Part shown: in pieces, positions 23,498 to 31,987 of the stretch
How the letters are laid out: each line of letters starts with the position of its first letter
How positions within the stretch are numbered: the first letter of the stretch is position 1
Source: Rariglobus sp041662485
Lineage (GTDB): Bacteria; Verrucomicrobiota; Verrucomicrobiia; Opitutales; Opitutaceae
Length of the DNA stretch: 64,000 bases
Reading direction: 5' to 3'
Assembly (NCBI GenBank): GCA_041662485.1
Contig: JBAZSJ010000012.1
Span: 49,098 to 113,097 of the forward strand
Notes under the pieces: generated by a model
The model's input: only the letters and a program-made list of their open reading frames with translations
The model's database searches: none
Told to the model about the DNA's origin: nothing
Translations under genes and position numbers: made by a program

Positions 23498-24904
23498 ATG
23501 CCCGATCTTGCCTACGCCGACCTTCAGTCTTCCTTTGCCGCCACGTCGTTGTTCGAAGCCAAGTCGTGGCAGCTTTCGCCGGAGGCGTGGGCGCTCACCC
23601 CCGATCAGGTCGCGCAGCTCGAGGCCATCGGCGCGGCCTGCCTCGAGTATCACCAGGCTCTGGAAACCCTTTATCTGCGCTCGGCGGCGGGTAAAAACCT
23701 CCTGCGCAACAAGCCGCTTCTGACGCCGTGGGTGGCTGACTACCTTGACCGCGGCAAGCCGGCCCATCTCGTCGCCCACGCGCGCAACCCGAAAAATCGC
23801 GGCGTTTTCCCGACCGTGCTGCGTCCCGACCTGCTGCTCACCGACGAGGGTTTCGTGATGACCGAGCTCGACTCGGTCCCCGGCGGCATCGGGCTCACGG
23901 CGTTTCTCAACAAGCTTTACGCGGACAACGGCACGATTCTCGGCGCGGGCGACGCGATGATCCGCAATTTCCACGAATCGCTGGCCGCGTTGCGCGGCGA
24001 CATCCGCAATCCGCTCATCGCGCTCGTCGTCTCGGACGAGGCTGCCACCTACCGTCCCGAGATGCACTGGCTCGCCGAGCAGCTCCAGCTTCAGGGCAAG
24101 CGCGTCTTCCTCCTGGAACCGGAGGATATTTTCCCGCTCGGCTCGTCGCTCTGCTTCGACGTCGAGGGCAACCCAGAGAAAATCGACATCATCTACCGAT
24201 TCTTCGAGTTGTTCGATCTGGAGAACATCCCCACGGCGAAATTTTTCTTCGAGGCGTGGGAGGCGGGCGAAGTCGCGATCGTTCCTCCCATGCGTCCGTA
24301 TCAGGAAGAAAAAATGGGACTCGCGCTTTTTCATCATCACCTCCTGCAGGACTACTGGGCCGAGGCGCTGGGCGGGCGCACGTTGAAGCTCCTGCGGCAG
24401 CTCATCCCGATGTCGTGGGTGGTGGACCCGGCGCCCCTGCCGCCCGGCGCGGTGCTCGACGGTCCGCGCGTCGGAGGACGTCCGCTCAACGACTGGCGCC
24501 AGCTCGCCGCCGCCTCTCAAAAGGAACGCGACCTCATCCTGAAAATTTCCGGCTACCACGAGACGGCGTGGGGCGCCCGCAGCGTCATCCTCGGCAGCGA
24601 CTGTTCCCGCGAGGAATGGCAGGCCGGCGTGGAAATGGCCGTCGCGGACGCGCCCGCCAATCCGCACATACTGCAAGAGTTCAAGAAGCCGCGCCGGGCA
24701 AAACACCGTGTTTATGATCGCGAGCAGCAAGTGCGCGAGGTGGACGGACGGTTGCGCCTTTGCCCTTATTATTTCGTGACCGGAGGCAAGGCCACCCTGA
24801 GCGGGGCGCTCGCGACCTTCTGCCCTCCCGACAAAAAAATCATCCATGGAATGCAGGACGCGGCGTTGTTGCCGTGTCGGATTTTGGCTTCGATTGGAGT
24901 GTAA
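23498..24904 (+). CDS. Conserved protein of unknown function, possibly ATP-grasp-like
   Basis: 468 residues, soluble, no signal peptide. Features: PTVLRPDLLLTDEGFVMTELDSVPGGIGLTAFLN (about 107-140), an acidic/basic C-terminal half with ERDLILKISGYHETAWGARSV and RLRLCPYYFVTGGKATLSGA. The pattern of a Lys in the ILK(I/P) strand, Gly-rich segments and a late Arg/Asn-type strand recalls circularly permuted ATP-grasp enzymes, but I cannot confirm this. No pathway neighbour: an SGNH hydrolase diverges upstream and the Sel1 protein follows after 55 bases on the same strand. Confidence 0.7.
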   Translation: MPDLAYADLQSSFAATSLFEAKSWQLSPEAWALTPDQVAQLEAIGAACLEYHQALETLYLRSAAGKNLLRNKPLLTPWVADYLDRGKPAHLVAHARNPKNRGVFPTVLRPDLLLTDEGFVMTELDSVPGGIGLTAFLNKLYADNGTILGAGDAMIRNFHESLAALRGDIRNPLIALVVSDEAATYRPEMHWLAEQLQLQGKRVFLLEPEDIFPLGSSLCFDVEGNPEKIDIIYRFFELFDLENIPTAKFFFEAWEAGEVAIVPPMRPYQEEKMGLALFHHHLLQDYWAEALGGRTLKLLRQLIPMSWVVDPAPLPPGAVLDGPRVGGRPLNDWRQLAAASQKERDLILKISGYHETAWGARSVILGSDCSREEWQAGVEMAVADAPANPHILQEFKKPRRAKHRVYDREQQVREVDGRLRLCPYYFVTGGKATLSGALATFCPPDKKIIHGMQDAALLPCRILASIGV

Positions 24905-24959
24905 GCAGTTCTGGAACTGGCAGCTTGTCTTTTGGGGTGAATACCCTACTTGAACTGGC

Positions 24960-27900
24960 ATGCGTCGCTCATTTGGATCCCTGACCCCACACGTTTCCGT
25001 CAGAACGGCCTTCGGGCTTGCTGGTTTGTTGCTCATACTTGGCTCACGATCCGAGGTTCAAGCCGCCGACACATCGGATATCGCCGCCTTGCGTGCCCGT
25101 GCCGACAGCGGCGATGCGGCGGCCCTTTTCAAACTCGGCACGATGGCCGAGGCCGGCGAGGGTCAGCCCGCCGATCCGGCGGTCGCGCTCAAGTTTTATC
25201 TCAAGGCCGCGCAGCAGGGCTACGCCCCCGCGCAATTCAACGTTGGCAATCTTTACTCCACCGGGGTTGGCGTGAAGCAGGACCTCATGGAAGCCGCCGT
25301 GTGGCTCCGCCAGGCCGCCGACCAAGGATTGCCCGAGGCGCAATATAATCTGGCCTTGGCCTACGAGACGGGCAGGGGAGTCGCCAAGGACGACGCCAAG
25401 GCGGTCAAATGGTATCAGGCCTCTTCCGACAAGGCCTATCCCCAAGCCAGTTACAACCTGGGTCTCATGGCCGAGGACGGACGCGGCATGGAGCGCAACG
25501 ACAGTCTCGCCGCCGTCGTCTACCGCAAGGCGGCGGAAAAGAATTACGGACCCGCGCAAAACAATCTTGGCATCATGATCGCGGAGGGACGCGGAGGGCT
25601 GAATCCGGATCAAGCCGAGGCCTATGCCTGGCTCACGCTGGCCGTCGAAAACGGCGTCAAGCCCACCGCCCGCGACATCATCCTGCGCCGGTTGAGCGAG
25701 ATTCAGATGGCCGACGCCCGCGTGAAGGTGGCCACGCTGCGCAACAAGCTTGGCCTGCCTGCGGTCGCCGCCGTGCAGCCGGCTTCGGTCGCGCCGGTCA
25801 CGCCGACTTTTGTGCCTTTGATTACTTCTGTGGCAGCCCCGGTCCCGGCTCCCGTTTCACAGGATCGCATCAGCCAGCTCGAGGCCGAGGTCGCCACGGC
25901 CCGTTCCGCCAACGTGCAGTTGCTGGAGGATTCGCGCCGTCTCGCGCTTGAGAAGGCCGCCTTGGAGAAAAAACTTTCCGAGCAATCGACGGCTGCCGCC
26001 GCCTCGTCCGCGTCCACCGATCTGGCCGCGAAGTTTGAGGCCAGTCAAAAGGCGGTCCAGCAGCTCACCGACGAAAATCTCCGCCTCAAATCCGCGGCGG
26101 CTCCGGCTGCGCCCGCGCTTTCCTCCGCGGCGGCCGGCAATGATCCCGCAAAACTCAAACAGGCGCTGGCCGATGCCGAGCTGCGGCTGAAGAGCCTGGC
26201 CGACGACAACAAGCGGCTCAACGACGAGGTGAAGCGCTCCATCTTCGAGATGGGCAGTCTGCGCCACGAGTTGGACGTGGTTCGCAAGCGCTCCGGCGAC
26301 AAGCCTGCCGTCGCGACGGATTCCGACGCGGCCAAACGCATCGCCGATCTCACTCAAAGTGTCGCCGCCCTGCGCGCCGCCAACGACAAGTTGGAGGCCG
26401 ACGCGAAACGTCTGTCCGCCGCGCCGGCTTCGGATGCGCAATCCGCCCAGTTCAAACAGCAGCTCGCCGACCTGCAGGCCGAGAACGCCCGCCTTTCTGC
26501 CGGCTTGCAGGAGGCCCGCGCGGCTGTCGCCCAGTCCAAGGTTTCCGCCGAGCAGACCGCCGATCTCAAAAAACGCCTCGACGAAACCTCCACCGAACTC
26601 GCCAAGGTCCGCGTGCAGCTCGCCTCGGTGAACATTCCCGCCGGAGCCGCCGGCCAGCAGGCCGCCGATCTCAAGGCCGCGGTTTCACGGCTTGAGCAGA
26701 CCAAGGCCGAGCTCCAGGCCAGCCAGGAACAGCTCGCGACGGAAAACGCCCGGCTCGCGACCAACGCCCGTGCGCAGGGGGAAAACGTGAACGCGCTCCG
26801 CGCACAGCTGTCCACGGCCGAACAAAATCTGGCCGATGCCCGCAAACAGTCCGAGGCCATGGCGGCCGCCGGACAGCGGGCGGAAACCGAGAAGAGCGCG
26901 CTTCAGGAAACCATCGACCGACTCACCGGCGACAACAAGCGGCTCAAGGACACCACGACCAAACCGGCCGTTGAGGTTGAGCGCCTGACCAAGCAGGTTG
27001 CCGACCTGCAAACCGCGCTCGTCACCGCGAAGACTGCCATGCTCGCGGAACAGGCGCGCGCTTCGCAAGCGGGCGAACAAGCGGCCACCACCTCCAAGAG
27101 CCTCGCCATCAACCAGCAGATGATTGAAGGGCTGAAGGCCAAGATCGCCGAACTCGGCGCCGTGCAGCAGCAGACCGTTGCCGAGAAGAGCGCCCTGCAG
27201 ACGGCCATCGATCGTCTTTCGGTGGAGAACAAACGCCTCGCCTCAACGACCGAGCAACCGAAGCCTGATGTTCAAAAACTGAGCGACCAGATCTCCGAAT
27301 TGAAAGGTTCCCTGGCCGTGGCAACCAGCCAGCAACAGGCGGCCCAGTCCAAGGCCGACCAGATGGCCGCGCAATTGGCGGCGGCCGAGAAACAACTGGT
27401 CGAGGCCAGCGGACAGGCGGCCGGCGAAAAAAGCTCGCTGCAAAGTCTCATCGCCGAACTCACCCGCGACAACAAACGCCTCGCCGAGGTGGTCGCTCAA
27501 CCGTCTGCGGACGTGGTGCGGTTGACCGCCGAGGTCGCCGAGCTCAAGGGAGCGATTGCCTCCGGCGCCACCCAGCGTCAGCTCGATCAGGCCAACGTCG
27601 CCCAGGCGTCCGCGCAACTGGCCGCCGCTGAAAAGAAGTTGGCCGAGATCAGCGGGCGGGCCGCCGCCGACAAGAGCACCTTGCAGCGCTTGATTGACCA
27701 GCTCACCGCCGACAATCAGCGCCTTGGCGGGGAATCCGCCCAGTCGAAGACGACGGTCGAGCAGCTGAACAAGCAGATCGCCGAGTTGAAGGGTTCGGTG
27801 GACGCCACAACCAAAGGGCGGCAGGAGCAGCAGGCCCGTGCGGATCAGCTGACGTCGCAACTGGCGGCGGCGAACATCGCCGTGGATGGACGGCAGCAGA

Positions 27901-28631
27901 CGATCGACCAGCTCAACGCCAAAATAGGCCAGATCACCAGTGATAACCAGCGTCTCTCCGGGGAAGCGACTCAGTCGAAGACAACGGTTGAACAGCTGAA
28001 CAGGCAGATCGCCGAATTGAAGGGTTCGGTGGACGCCACCACCAAGGAGCAGCAGGCGCAGCAGGCCCGTGCAGATCAGCTGACGTCGCAACTGGCGGCG
28101 GCGAACAAAACGCTGCAGGGGCAGCAACAGCTCAACGACCAGTTGATCATCAAGCTCGGCCAGTTCTCCAGCGACAACCAGCGACTCGCCGGAGAATCCA
28201 CCCAGTCGAAGAAAACGGTCGAGCAGATGGACAAGCAGATCGCCGAATTGAAGAACTCGGTGGCCGACGCCGCCACGGCGCAACAGGCGCAGCAGGCGAA
28301 GGCGGACCAGCTTGCCGCCCAGCTGGCGAATACGAACAAGATGATGGACGCGAGACAGCAGATGATCGAGCAACTGACCTCCAAGATCGACCAGCTCAAC
28401 AAGGCGGTGGCTTCAGGCAAGCAGGGCGTCGCGGAGGCTACCCGTCTGGCCGGTGTGAACGAGGAGCTGAAAAAGAATTTGGAGGCGGCCCAGTATGCGC
28501 TGAAGACGGACCGCGAGAAGAGCGCGTCGGAGGCGGCCGCGCTGAACGCCCAGTTGAAGCGCGTGCGCGACGCGAACCGCGTGCTGGCCGACACCAACAA
28601 GACGCTGATTGAAAGCCAGGCGAAGCAGTAA
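24960..28631 (+). CDS. Secreted Sel1-repeat protein with a very long coiled coil
   Basis: 1223 residues. N-terminal signal sequence (about 10-36, ending VQAA). Five Sel1-type TPR repeats at about 51-86, 87-122, 123-158, 159-194 and 195-231, each of the form GxxxAQxNLGxxYxxGxGVxxDxxxAxxWYxxAA. A Pro/Val linker (about 262-300) then leads to roughly 900 residues of Gln/Ala/Leu-rich coiled coil. The last third is built from repeated blocks around TTVEQLNKQIAELKGSVDAT and DQLTSQLAAAN. Probable periplasmic scaffold or envelope-spanning protein; function unknown. ATG 24960; terminator at 28650. Confidence 0.88.
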   Translation: MRRSFGSLTPHVSVRTAFGLAGLLLILGSRSEVQAADTSDIAALRARADSGDAAALFKLGTMAEAGEGQPADPAVALKFYLKAAQQGYAPAQFNVGNLYSTGVGVKQDLMEAAVWLRQAADQGLPEAQYNLALAYETGRGVAKDDAKAVKWYQASSDKAYPQASYNLGLMAEDGRGMERNDSLAAVVYRKAAEKNYGPAQNNLGIMIAEGRGGLNPDQAEAYAWLTLAVENGVKPTARDIILRRLSEIQMADARVKVATLRNKLGLPAVAAVQPASVAPVTPTFVPLITSVAAPVPAPVSQDRISQLEAEVATARSANVQLLEDSRRLALEKAALEKKLSEQSTAAAASSASTDLAAKFEASQKAVQQLTDENLRLKSAAAPAAPALSSAAAGNDPAKLKQALADAELRLKSLADDNKRLNDEVKRSIFEMGSLRHELDVVRKRSGDKPAVATDSDAAKRIADLTQSVAALRAANDKLEADAKRLSAAPASDAQSAQFKQQLADLQAENARLSAGLQEARAAVAQSKVSAEQTADLKKRLDETSTELAKVRVQLASVNIPAGAAGQQAADLKAAVSRLEQTKAELQASQEQLATENARLATNARAQGENVNALRAQLSTAEQNLADARKQSEAMAAAGQRAETEKSALQETIDRLTGDNKRLKDTTTKPAVEVERLTKQVADLQTALVTAKTAMLAEQARASQAGEQAATTSKSLAINQQMIEGLKAKIAELGAVQQQTVAEKSALQTAIDRLSVENKRLASTTEQPKPDVQKLSDQISELKGSLAVATSQQQAAQSKADQMAAQLAAAEKQLVEASGQAAGEKSSLQSLIAELTRDNKRLAEVVAQPSADVVRLTAEVAELKGAIASGATQRQLDQANVAQASAQLAAAEKKLAEISGRAAADKSTLQRLIDQLTADNQRLGGESAQSKTTVEQLNKQIAELKGSVDATTKGRQEQQARADQLTSQLAAANIAVDGRQQTIDQLNAKIGQITSDNQRLSGEATQSKTTVEQLNRQIAELKGSVDATTKEQQAQQARADQLTSQLAAANKTLQGQQQLNDQLIIKLGQFSSDNQRLAGESTQSKKTVEQMDKQIAELKNSVADAATAQQAQQAKADQLAAQLANTNKMMDARQQMIEQLTSKIDQLNKAVASGKQGVAEATRLAGVNEELKKNLEAAQYALKTDREKSASEAAALNAQLKRVRDANRVLADTNKTLIESQAKQ

Positions 28632-28649
28632 GCCGGCGGTTATCGTTCA

Positions 28650-28688
28650 AAACAAAAAGGCCGCGCTTATGGCGCGGCCTTTTTGTTT
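28650..28688. terminator. Bidirectional intrinsic terminator
   Basis: Stem AAACAAAAAGGCCGCGC / GCGCGGCCTTTTTGTTT with loop TTATG. GC core plus A-run on one side and T-run on the other, so it serves both the Sel1 gene (+) and sucD (-), which converge here. Confidence 0.92.
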
Positions 28689-28709
28689 CCAGATGAAGGA
28701 AGCGGAGAC

Positions 28710-29633
28710 TCAGCTCAGCGTGACGCCCTTGGCCTTGGCCGCACGGATGAGGGCGGCGGCCATGTCGGAAGGAGTGACAGCGACTTCGATGCCGCATTCT
28801 TCGAACACGGCGATCTTGGCCGCGGCGGTATCCTCGGCCCCTCCGACGATGGCGCCGGCGTGGCCCATGCGGCGACCGGCGGGAGCGGTGGCTCCCGCGA
28901 TGAAGCCGGCGACGGGCTTCTTGCAGTTGGCCTTGATCCAGCGGGCGGCCTCGACTTCGGCGGTGCCGCCGATTTCGCCGATCAGGATGATGCCGTGCGT
29001 GTCCGGATCCTCGTTGAAGAGCTTGATCACGTCGAGGTGGCTGGTCCCGTTGACGGGATCGCCGCCGATGCCGACGCAGGTGGACTGGCCGATGCCGTTG
29101 ACCGTGAGCTGATACACCGCCTCGTAGGTGAGGGTGCCGGAGCGGGAGACGACGCCGACATGGCCGTTTTTGTGAATGTAACCGGGGGAGATGCCGATGC
29201 GGCAGCCGCCCTTGGATTGTTCGCCGATGCCGGGCGTGACCACGCCGGGGCAGTTGGGCCCGAGGAGGCGGGTTTTGCGGCCCTGCATGGCCTGTTTCAC
29301 GCGAATCATGTCGCGCACGGGAATGCCTTCGGTGATCGCCACGACGAGGTCGAGGTCGGCGTCGGCGGCCTCAAGGATGGCGTCGCCGGCGAAGGGCGGG
29401 GGGACGAAGACCACGGACACGGTCGCTCCGGTGGCGGCGACGGCTTCGCGGACGGTGTTGAAGATGGGAACCCGGTAGGTGCTGTATTCGAAGGTCTGGC
29501 CTCCCTTGCCGGGGGTGACGCCGGCGACGAGGCCGCTGCCGTAATCGAGGGAGAGCTTGGCGTGGCGGCCACCGAAATCTCCGGTGATGCCCTGCACGAG
29601 GAACTTGGTGTTGGGTTTGACGAGAATGCTCAT
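28710..29633 (-). CDS. sucD: Succinyl-CoA synthetase alpha subunit
   Basis: TCA-cycle enzyme interconverting succinyl-CoA and succinate with ATP or GTP formation. Seen: N-terminus SILVKPNTKFLVQGITGDFGG, nucleotide/CoA-binding GPNCPGVVTPG, and the catalytic His in the phosphohistidine loop GRRMGHAGAIVGG. 307 residues, slightly longer than the usual 290. Directly downstream of sucC (36-base gap) and co-transcribed with it. Confidence 0.96.
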   Translation of the reverse strand: MSILVKPNTKFLVQGITGDFGGRHAKLSLDYGSGLVAGVTPGKGGQTFEYSTYRVPIFNTVREAVAATGATVSVVFVPPPFAGDAILEAADADLDLVVAITEGIPVRDMIRVKQAMQGRKTRLLGPNCPGVVTPGIGEQSKGGCRIGISPGYIHKNGHVGVVSRSGTLTYEAVYQLTVNGIGQSTCVGIGGDPVNGTSHLDVIKLFNEDPDTHGIILIGEIGGTAEVEAARWIKANCKKPVAGFIAGATAPAGRRMGHAGAIVGGAEDTAAAKIAVFEECGIEVAVTPSDMAAALIRAAKAKGVTLS

Positions 29634-29669
29634 TTTAAAAGGGAGTCGAGGTGGCGGGGGCGTCGTGGC

Positions 29670-30851
29670 TCAGGCCACCAGTTTGACGATCTTCTGGGCG
29701 GCGTCGGCCATGGTGTCGCCACTGACGATGGGAAGACCGGAGTCGGCGAGGGCCTGTTTGCCCATGGCGACGTTGTTGCCCTCGAGACGGACGACGAGAG
29801 GGATGGGGAGGCCGACTTCCTTGACGGCGGAGACGATGCCGGTGGCGATCACGTTGCAGTCCATGATGCCGCCAAAAATATTGACGAAGATGCCCTTCAC
29901 GTTCGGGTCGCCGAGGATGATCTTGAAGGCCGCCACGACCTGGTCCTTCGAGGCGCCGCCGCCGACGTCGAGGAAGTTGGCGGGGTTGCCGCCGAAGTGC
30001 TTGATGATGTCCATCGTGCTCATGGCGAGGCCGGCGCCGTTCACGAGGCAGGCGATGTTTCCGTCGAGAGCGATGTAGGAGAGGTTGAACTTGGAGGCTT
30101 CGATTTCCTTGGAGTCCTCCTCGGCGAGATCGCGGAGGGCGGTGATTTCCGGGTGGCGGTAGAGCGCGTTGGAATCGAAGGAAACCTTGGCGTCGAGAGC
30201 CAGAACCTGATCGTCGGGAGTGGTGATGAGCGGGTTGACCTCGACCATCGCGGCGTCGGTTTCCCAATACATGCGATAGAGATTCTTGATGAGCTTCGCG
30301 GCGTTTTTCCCCTCGGTGATGTTAAAGCCCATCGCATAGACGATCTGGCGGATTTGGTAGTCGCCGAGGCCGTAGGAGGGGTCGATGTGGACCTTGAAAA
30401 TTTTCTCGGGGGTGTCGTGGGCGACCTTCTCGATTTCCACGCCGCCTTCGGTGGAGGCGACGATCACGGGACGGGAGGTGGCCCGATCAAGCAGGATGGC
30501 CAGGTAGTATTCCTTTTTGATGTCACACGCCTGGGTAAAATAGACGGTCTGGACCTTGCGACCGGCGGGACCCGTCTGGATGGTGACGAGGGTGTTGCCG
30601 AGCATTTTGCCCGCGACAATCTTGGCGTCGTTCTTGGTCTTGCAGAACTTGACGCCACCTTTGAAACCGTCGGTGAAGGAGCCTTTGCCGCGTCCGCCGG
30701 CGTGAATCTGGGATTTGACGACGATGGCGGCGTCGGCGAGTCCTCCGAGGGCAGCCTCGAACTCTTCGGCGGATTTTGCGGCTGCGCCCTTGGGTGCGGG
30801 AACGCCAAATTTTTCAAAAAGGGCTTTGGCCTGATACTCGTGAATGTTCAT
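29670..30851 (-). CDS. sucC: Succinyl-CoA synthetase beta subunit
   Basis: ATP-grasp subunit pairing with SucD. Starts MNIHEYQAKALFEKFGVPAP, the family's typical N-terminus, with KSQIHAGGRGKG (nucleotide binding), EVNPLITT and NIFGGIMDCNVIA. 393 residues, normal. ATG 30851 is clear even though the frame stays open far upstream. First gene of sucCD; the promoter must lie in the 126-base gap shared with the divergent HTH gene. Confidence 0.96.
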   Translation of the reverse strand: MNIHEYQAKALFEKFGVPAPKGAAAKSAEEFEAALGGLADAAIVVKSQIHAGGRGKGSFTDGFKGGVKFCKTKNDAKIVAGKMLGNTLVTIQTGPAGRKVQTVYFTQACDIKKEYYLAILLDRATSRPVIVASTEGGVEIEKVAHDTPEKIFKVHIDPSYGLGDYQIRQIVYAMGFNITEGKNAAKLIKNLYRMYWETDAAMVEVNPLITTPDDQVLALDAKVSFDSNALYRHPEITALRDLAEEDSKEIEASKFNLSYIALDGNIACLVNGAGLAMSTMDIIKHFGGNPANFLDVGGGASKDQVVAAFKIILGDPNVKGIFVNIFGGIMDCNVIATGIVSAVKEVGLPIPLVVRLEGNNVAMGKQALADSGLPIVSGDTMADAAQKIVKLVA

Positions 30852-30927
30852 GTAGAAGCGCAAGGATTGCCACAAAGATGAGGTGGATGGCACGCCAAAA
30901 CCACGGTGACGCACGATTGTATGCAGA

Positions 30928-30939
30928 AAAAGCATGCAG
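30928..30939. promoter_or_regulatory. AAAAGCATGCAG motif upstream of CII-like gene
   Basis: Identical to 20720-20731 and 31487-31498. Here 38 bases before ATG 30978 and in the divergent region with sucC. Candidate operator; inference from recurrence only. Confidence 0.4.
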
Positions 30940-30977
30940 GATTGCGTTTGGCTTATGTGGCGGCAGCATCGGTCGTC

Positions 30978-31457
30978 ATGCACTCGCATGAGGTTTTGAA
31001 GGAAGTTTTGAAGCAGACCAGCGCGAAACAGATCGCCGCCGACATGGGGCTGTCGTTGTCTCTCATCTACAAATGGGCGGAGCCGCCTTCCGGAGATGAG
31101 GGGAGCGGGGCGAACAATCCTCTGGATCGCATCGAGCAGCTGTTGAAAAGCACCAAAGACCGCCGGATTGCCCAGTGGGTATGCGAACGGGCAGGTGGTT
31201 TTTACATCGCCAACCCCAAGTCCGCCCCCCGCGCCGCCTCGATCATTCCGGTGGCCAACGAGATCGTTCAGGAGTTTGCGGACATGCTGGCGACAATCGC
31301 CACGGCCGCGGCCGACAGCAAAATCACCAAGGAGGAAGCCCGCCAGATCCGCCAACGGTGGGAAGAGCTGAAAAGCGTGACCGAGGGTTTTGTTCGTGCG
31401 TCCGAGCAGGGCAACTTTGACGGGCTGCCCAAAGTATTTCACGAGCCCAAGACCTGA
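30978..31457 (+). CDS. Phage-CII-like HTH regulatory protein
   Basis: 159 residues. N-terminal helix-turn-helix (EVLKEVLKQTSAKQIAADMG, then LSLIYKWAE at about 5-33), then LDRIEQLLKSTKDRRIAQWVCERAGGFY and a helical C-terminal half (ATAAADSKITKEEARQIRQR). This architecture, with the CERAGG-F block, matches the phage regulatory CII/Cro-like family seen in chromosomes of several phyla. Target unknown. It is divergent from sucC, so control of the TCA gene is conceivable but not shown. ATG 30978 is preferred; longer frames reach 30906 with poor N-terminal composition. Confidence 0.78.
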   Translation: MHSHEVLKEVLKQTSAKQIAADMGLSLSLIYKWAEPPSGDEGSGANNPLDRIEQLLKSTKDRRIAQWVCERAGGFYIANPKSAPRAASIIPVANEIVQEFADMLATIATAAADSKITKEEARQIRQRWEELKSVTEGFVRASEQGNFDGLPKVFHEPKT

Positions 31458-31486
31458 CAAGGCGTTGTATTCAAGTCTCCTTAGCC

Positions 31487-31498
31487 AAAAGCATGCAG
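31487..31498. promoter_or_regulatory. AAAAGCATGCAG motif, third copy
   Basis: Same 12 bases, 30 bases after the stop codon of the CII-like gene, so the gene is bracketed by two copies. Confidence 0.35.
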
Positions 31499-31507
31499 TT
31501 GAATTCG

Positions 31508-31580
31508 AGGTGGAACGCGATCTCCGAGCGCGTTCAGCAGGCGGACGGCTTCAACGGCGCTCGGAGATCGCCGTCCACCT
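31508..31580. repeat. Palindromic repeat, GATCTCCGAGCGC type
   Basis: Arms of about 27 bases: AGGTGGAACGCGATCTCCGA (31508 on) and TCGGAGATCGCCGTCCACCT (to 31580). Mismatches are confined to the short inner hairpin bases. Single copy in the window. Confidence 0.85.
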
Positions 31581-31891
31581 TTGGGCTTTTGGGTTAGGTG
31601 CTGAACCGTCACCAGGGTGCACGCAGTGGAAACCTGTTATTGGTTGGGGGTTTTCGGCTAATGCTGAGCTCCGCCGTGCCAAAGATCTAAACCGTCGAGG
31701 AGAGGGTGATCGCTCAAAATTGATCGGGGTGGATGAAATTGCTGGAATCCGACCAAGGGGATAAACGGACATCTTTTGATGAAAATATATCATGGGTATA
31801 TGGGCTATGATGTTGTCAGATAAGTAGCCGCTTAACCCTTGGGCGGGGCTTACCGGTGGTTTTGACCGGTGAATCCAAAGCTTGACCTCAG

Positions 31892-31908
31892 TTGGCAGGC
31901 CAGTTGCT
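31892..31908 (+). promoter_or_regulatory. Sigma-54 (-24/-12) promoter of the porin gene
   Basis: TTGGCAGGCCAGTTGCT: TGGCA, six bases, TTGCT. GG at 31894 and GC at 31906 are separated by exactly 10 bases, as RpoN requires. Expected transcript start about 31919, giving a leader of about 70 bases before ATG 31988. Confidence 0.75.
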
Positions 31909-31987
31909 TATAGTGCGTCGGCTAGCCCTTTCCGAAGATAACCTTCGGGGAGGGTAGTGCCGACCTACAAAACAAAACATACAAGCC

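Larger units (their letters stand above)
31458..31987. other. Non-coding regulatory region upstream of porin
   Basis: 530 bases without a convincing gene. It holds an AAAAGCATGCAG motif (31487), a palindromic repeat (31508-31580), an AT-rich stretch (31770-31820), two ACCGGT sites at 31852 and 31865, and a sigma-54-type promoter at 31892. The ACCGGT pair, 22 bases upstream of the -24 box, may be an activator site; inference. Confidence 0.6.

Noticed and set aside
31508..31580. Possible CRISPR or tRNA in the repeat-rich gaps
   Set aside because: Palindromes are dispersed single units without regular spacers, and no cloverleaf with a T-loop was found.
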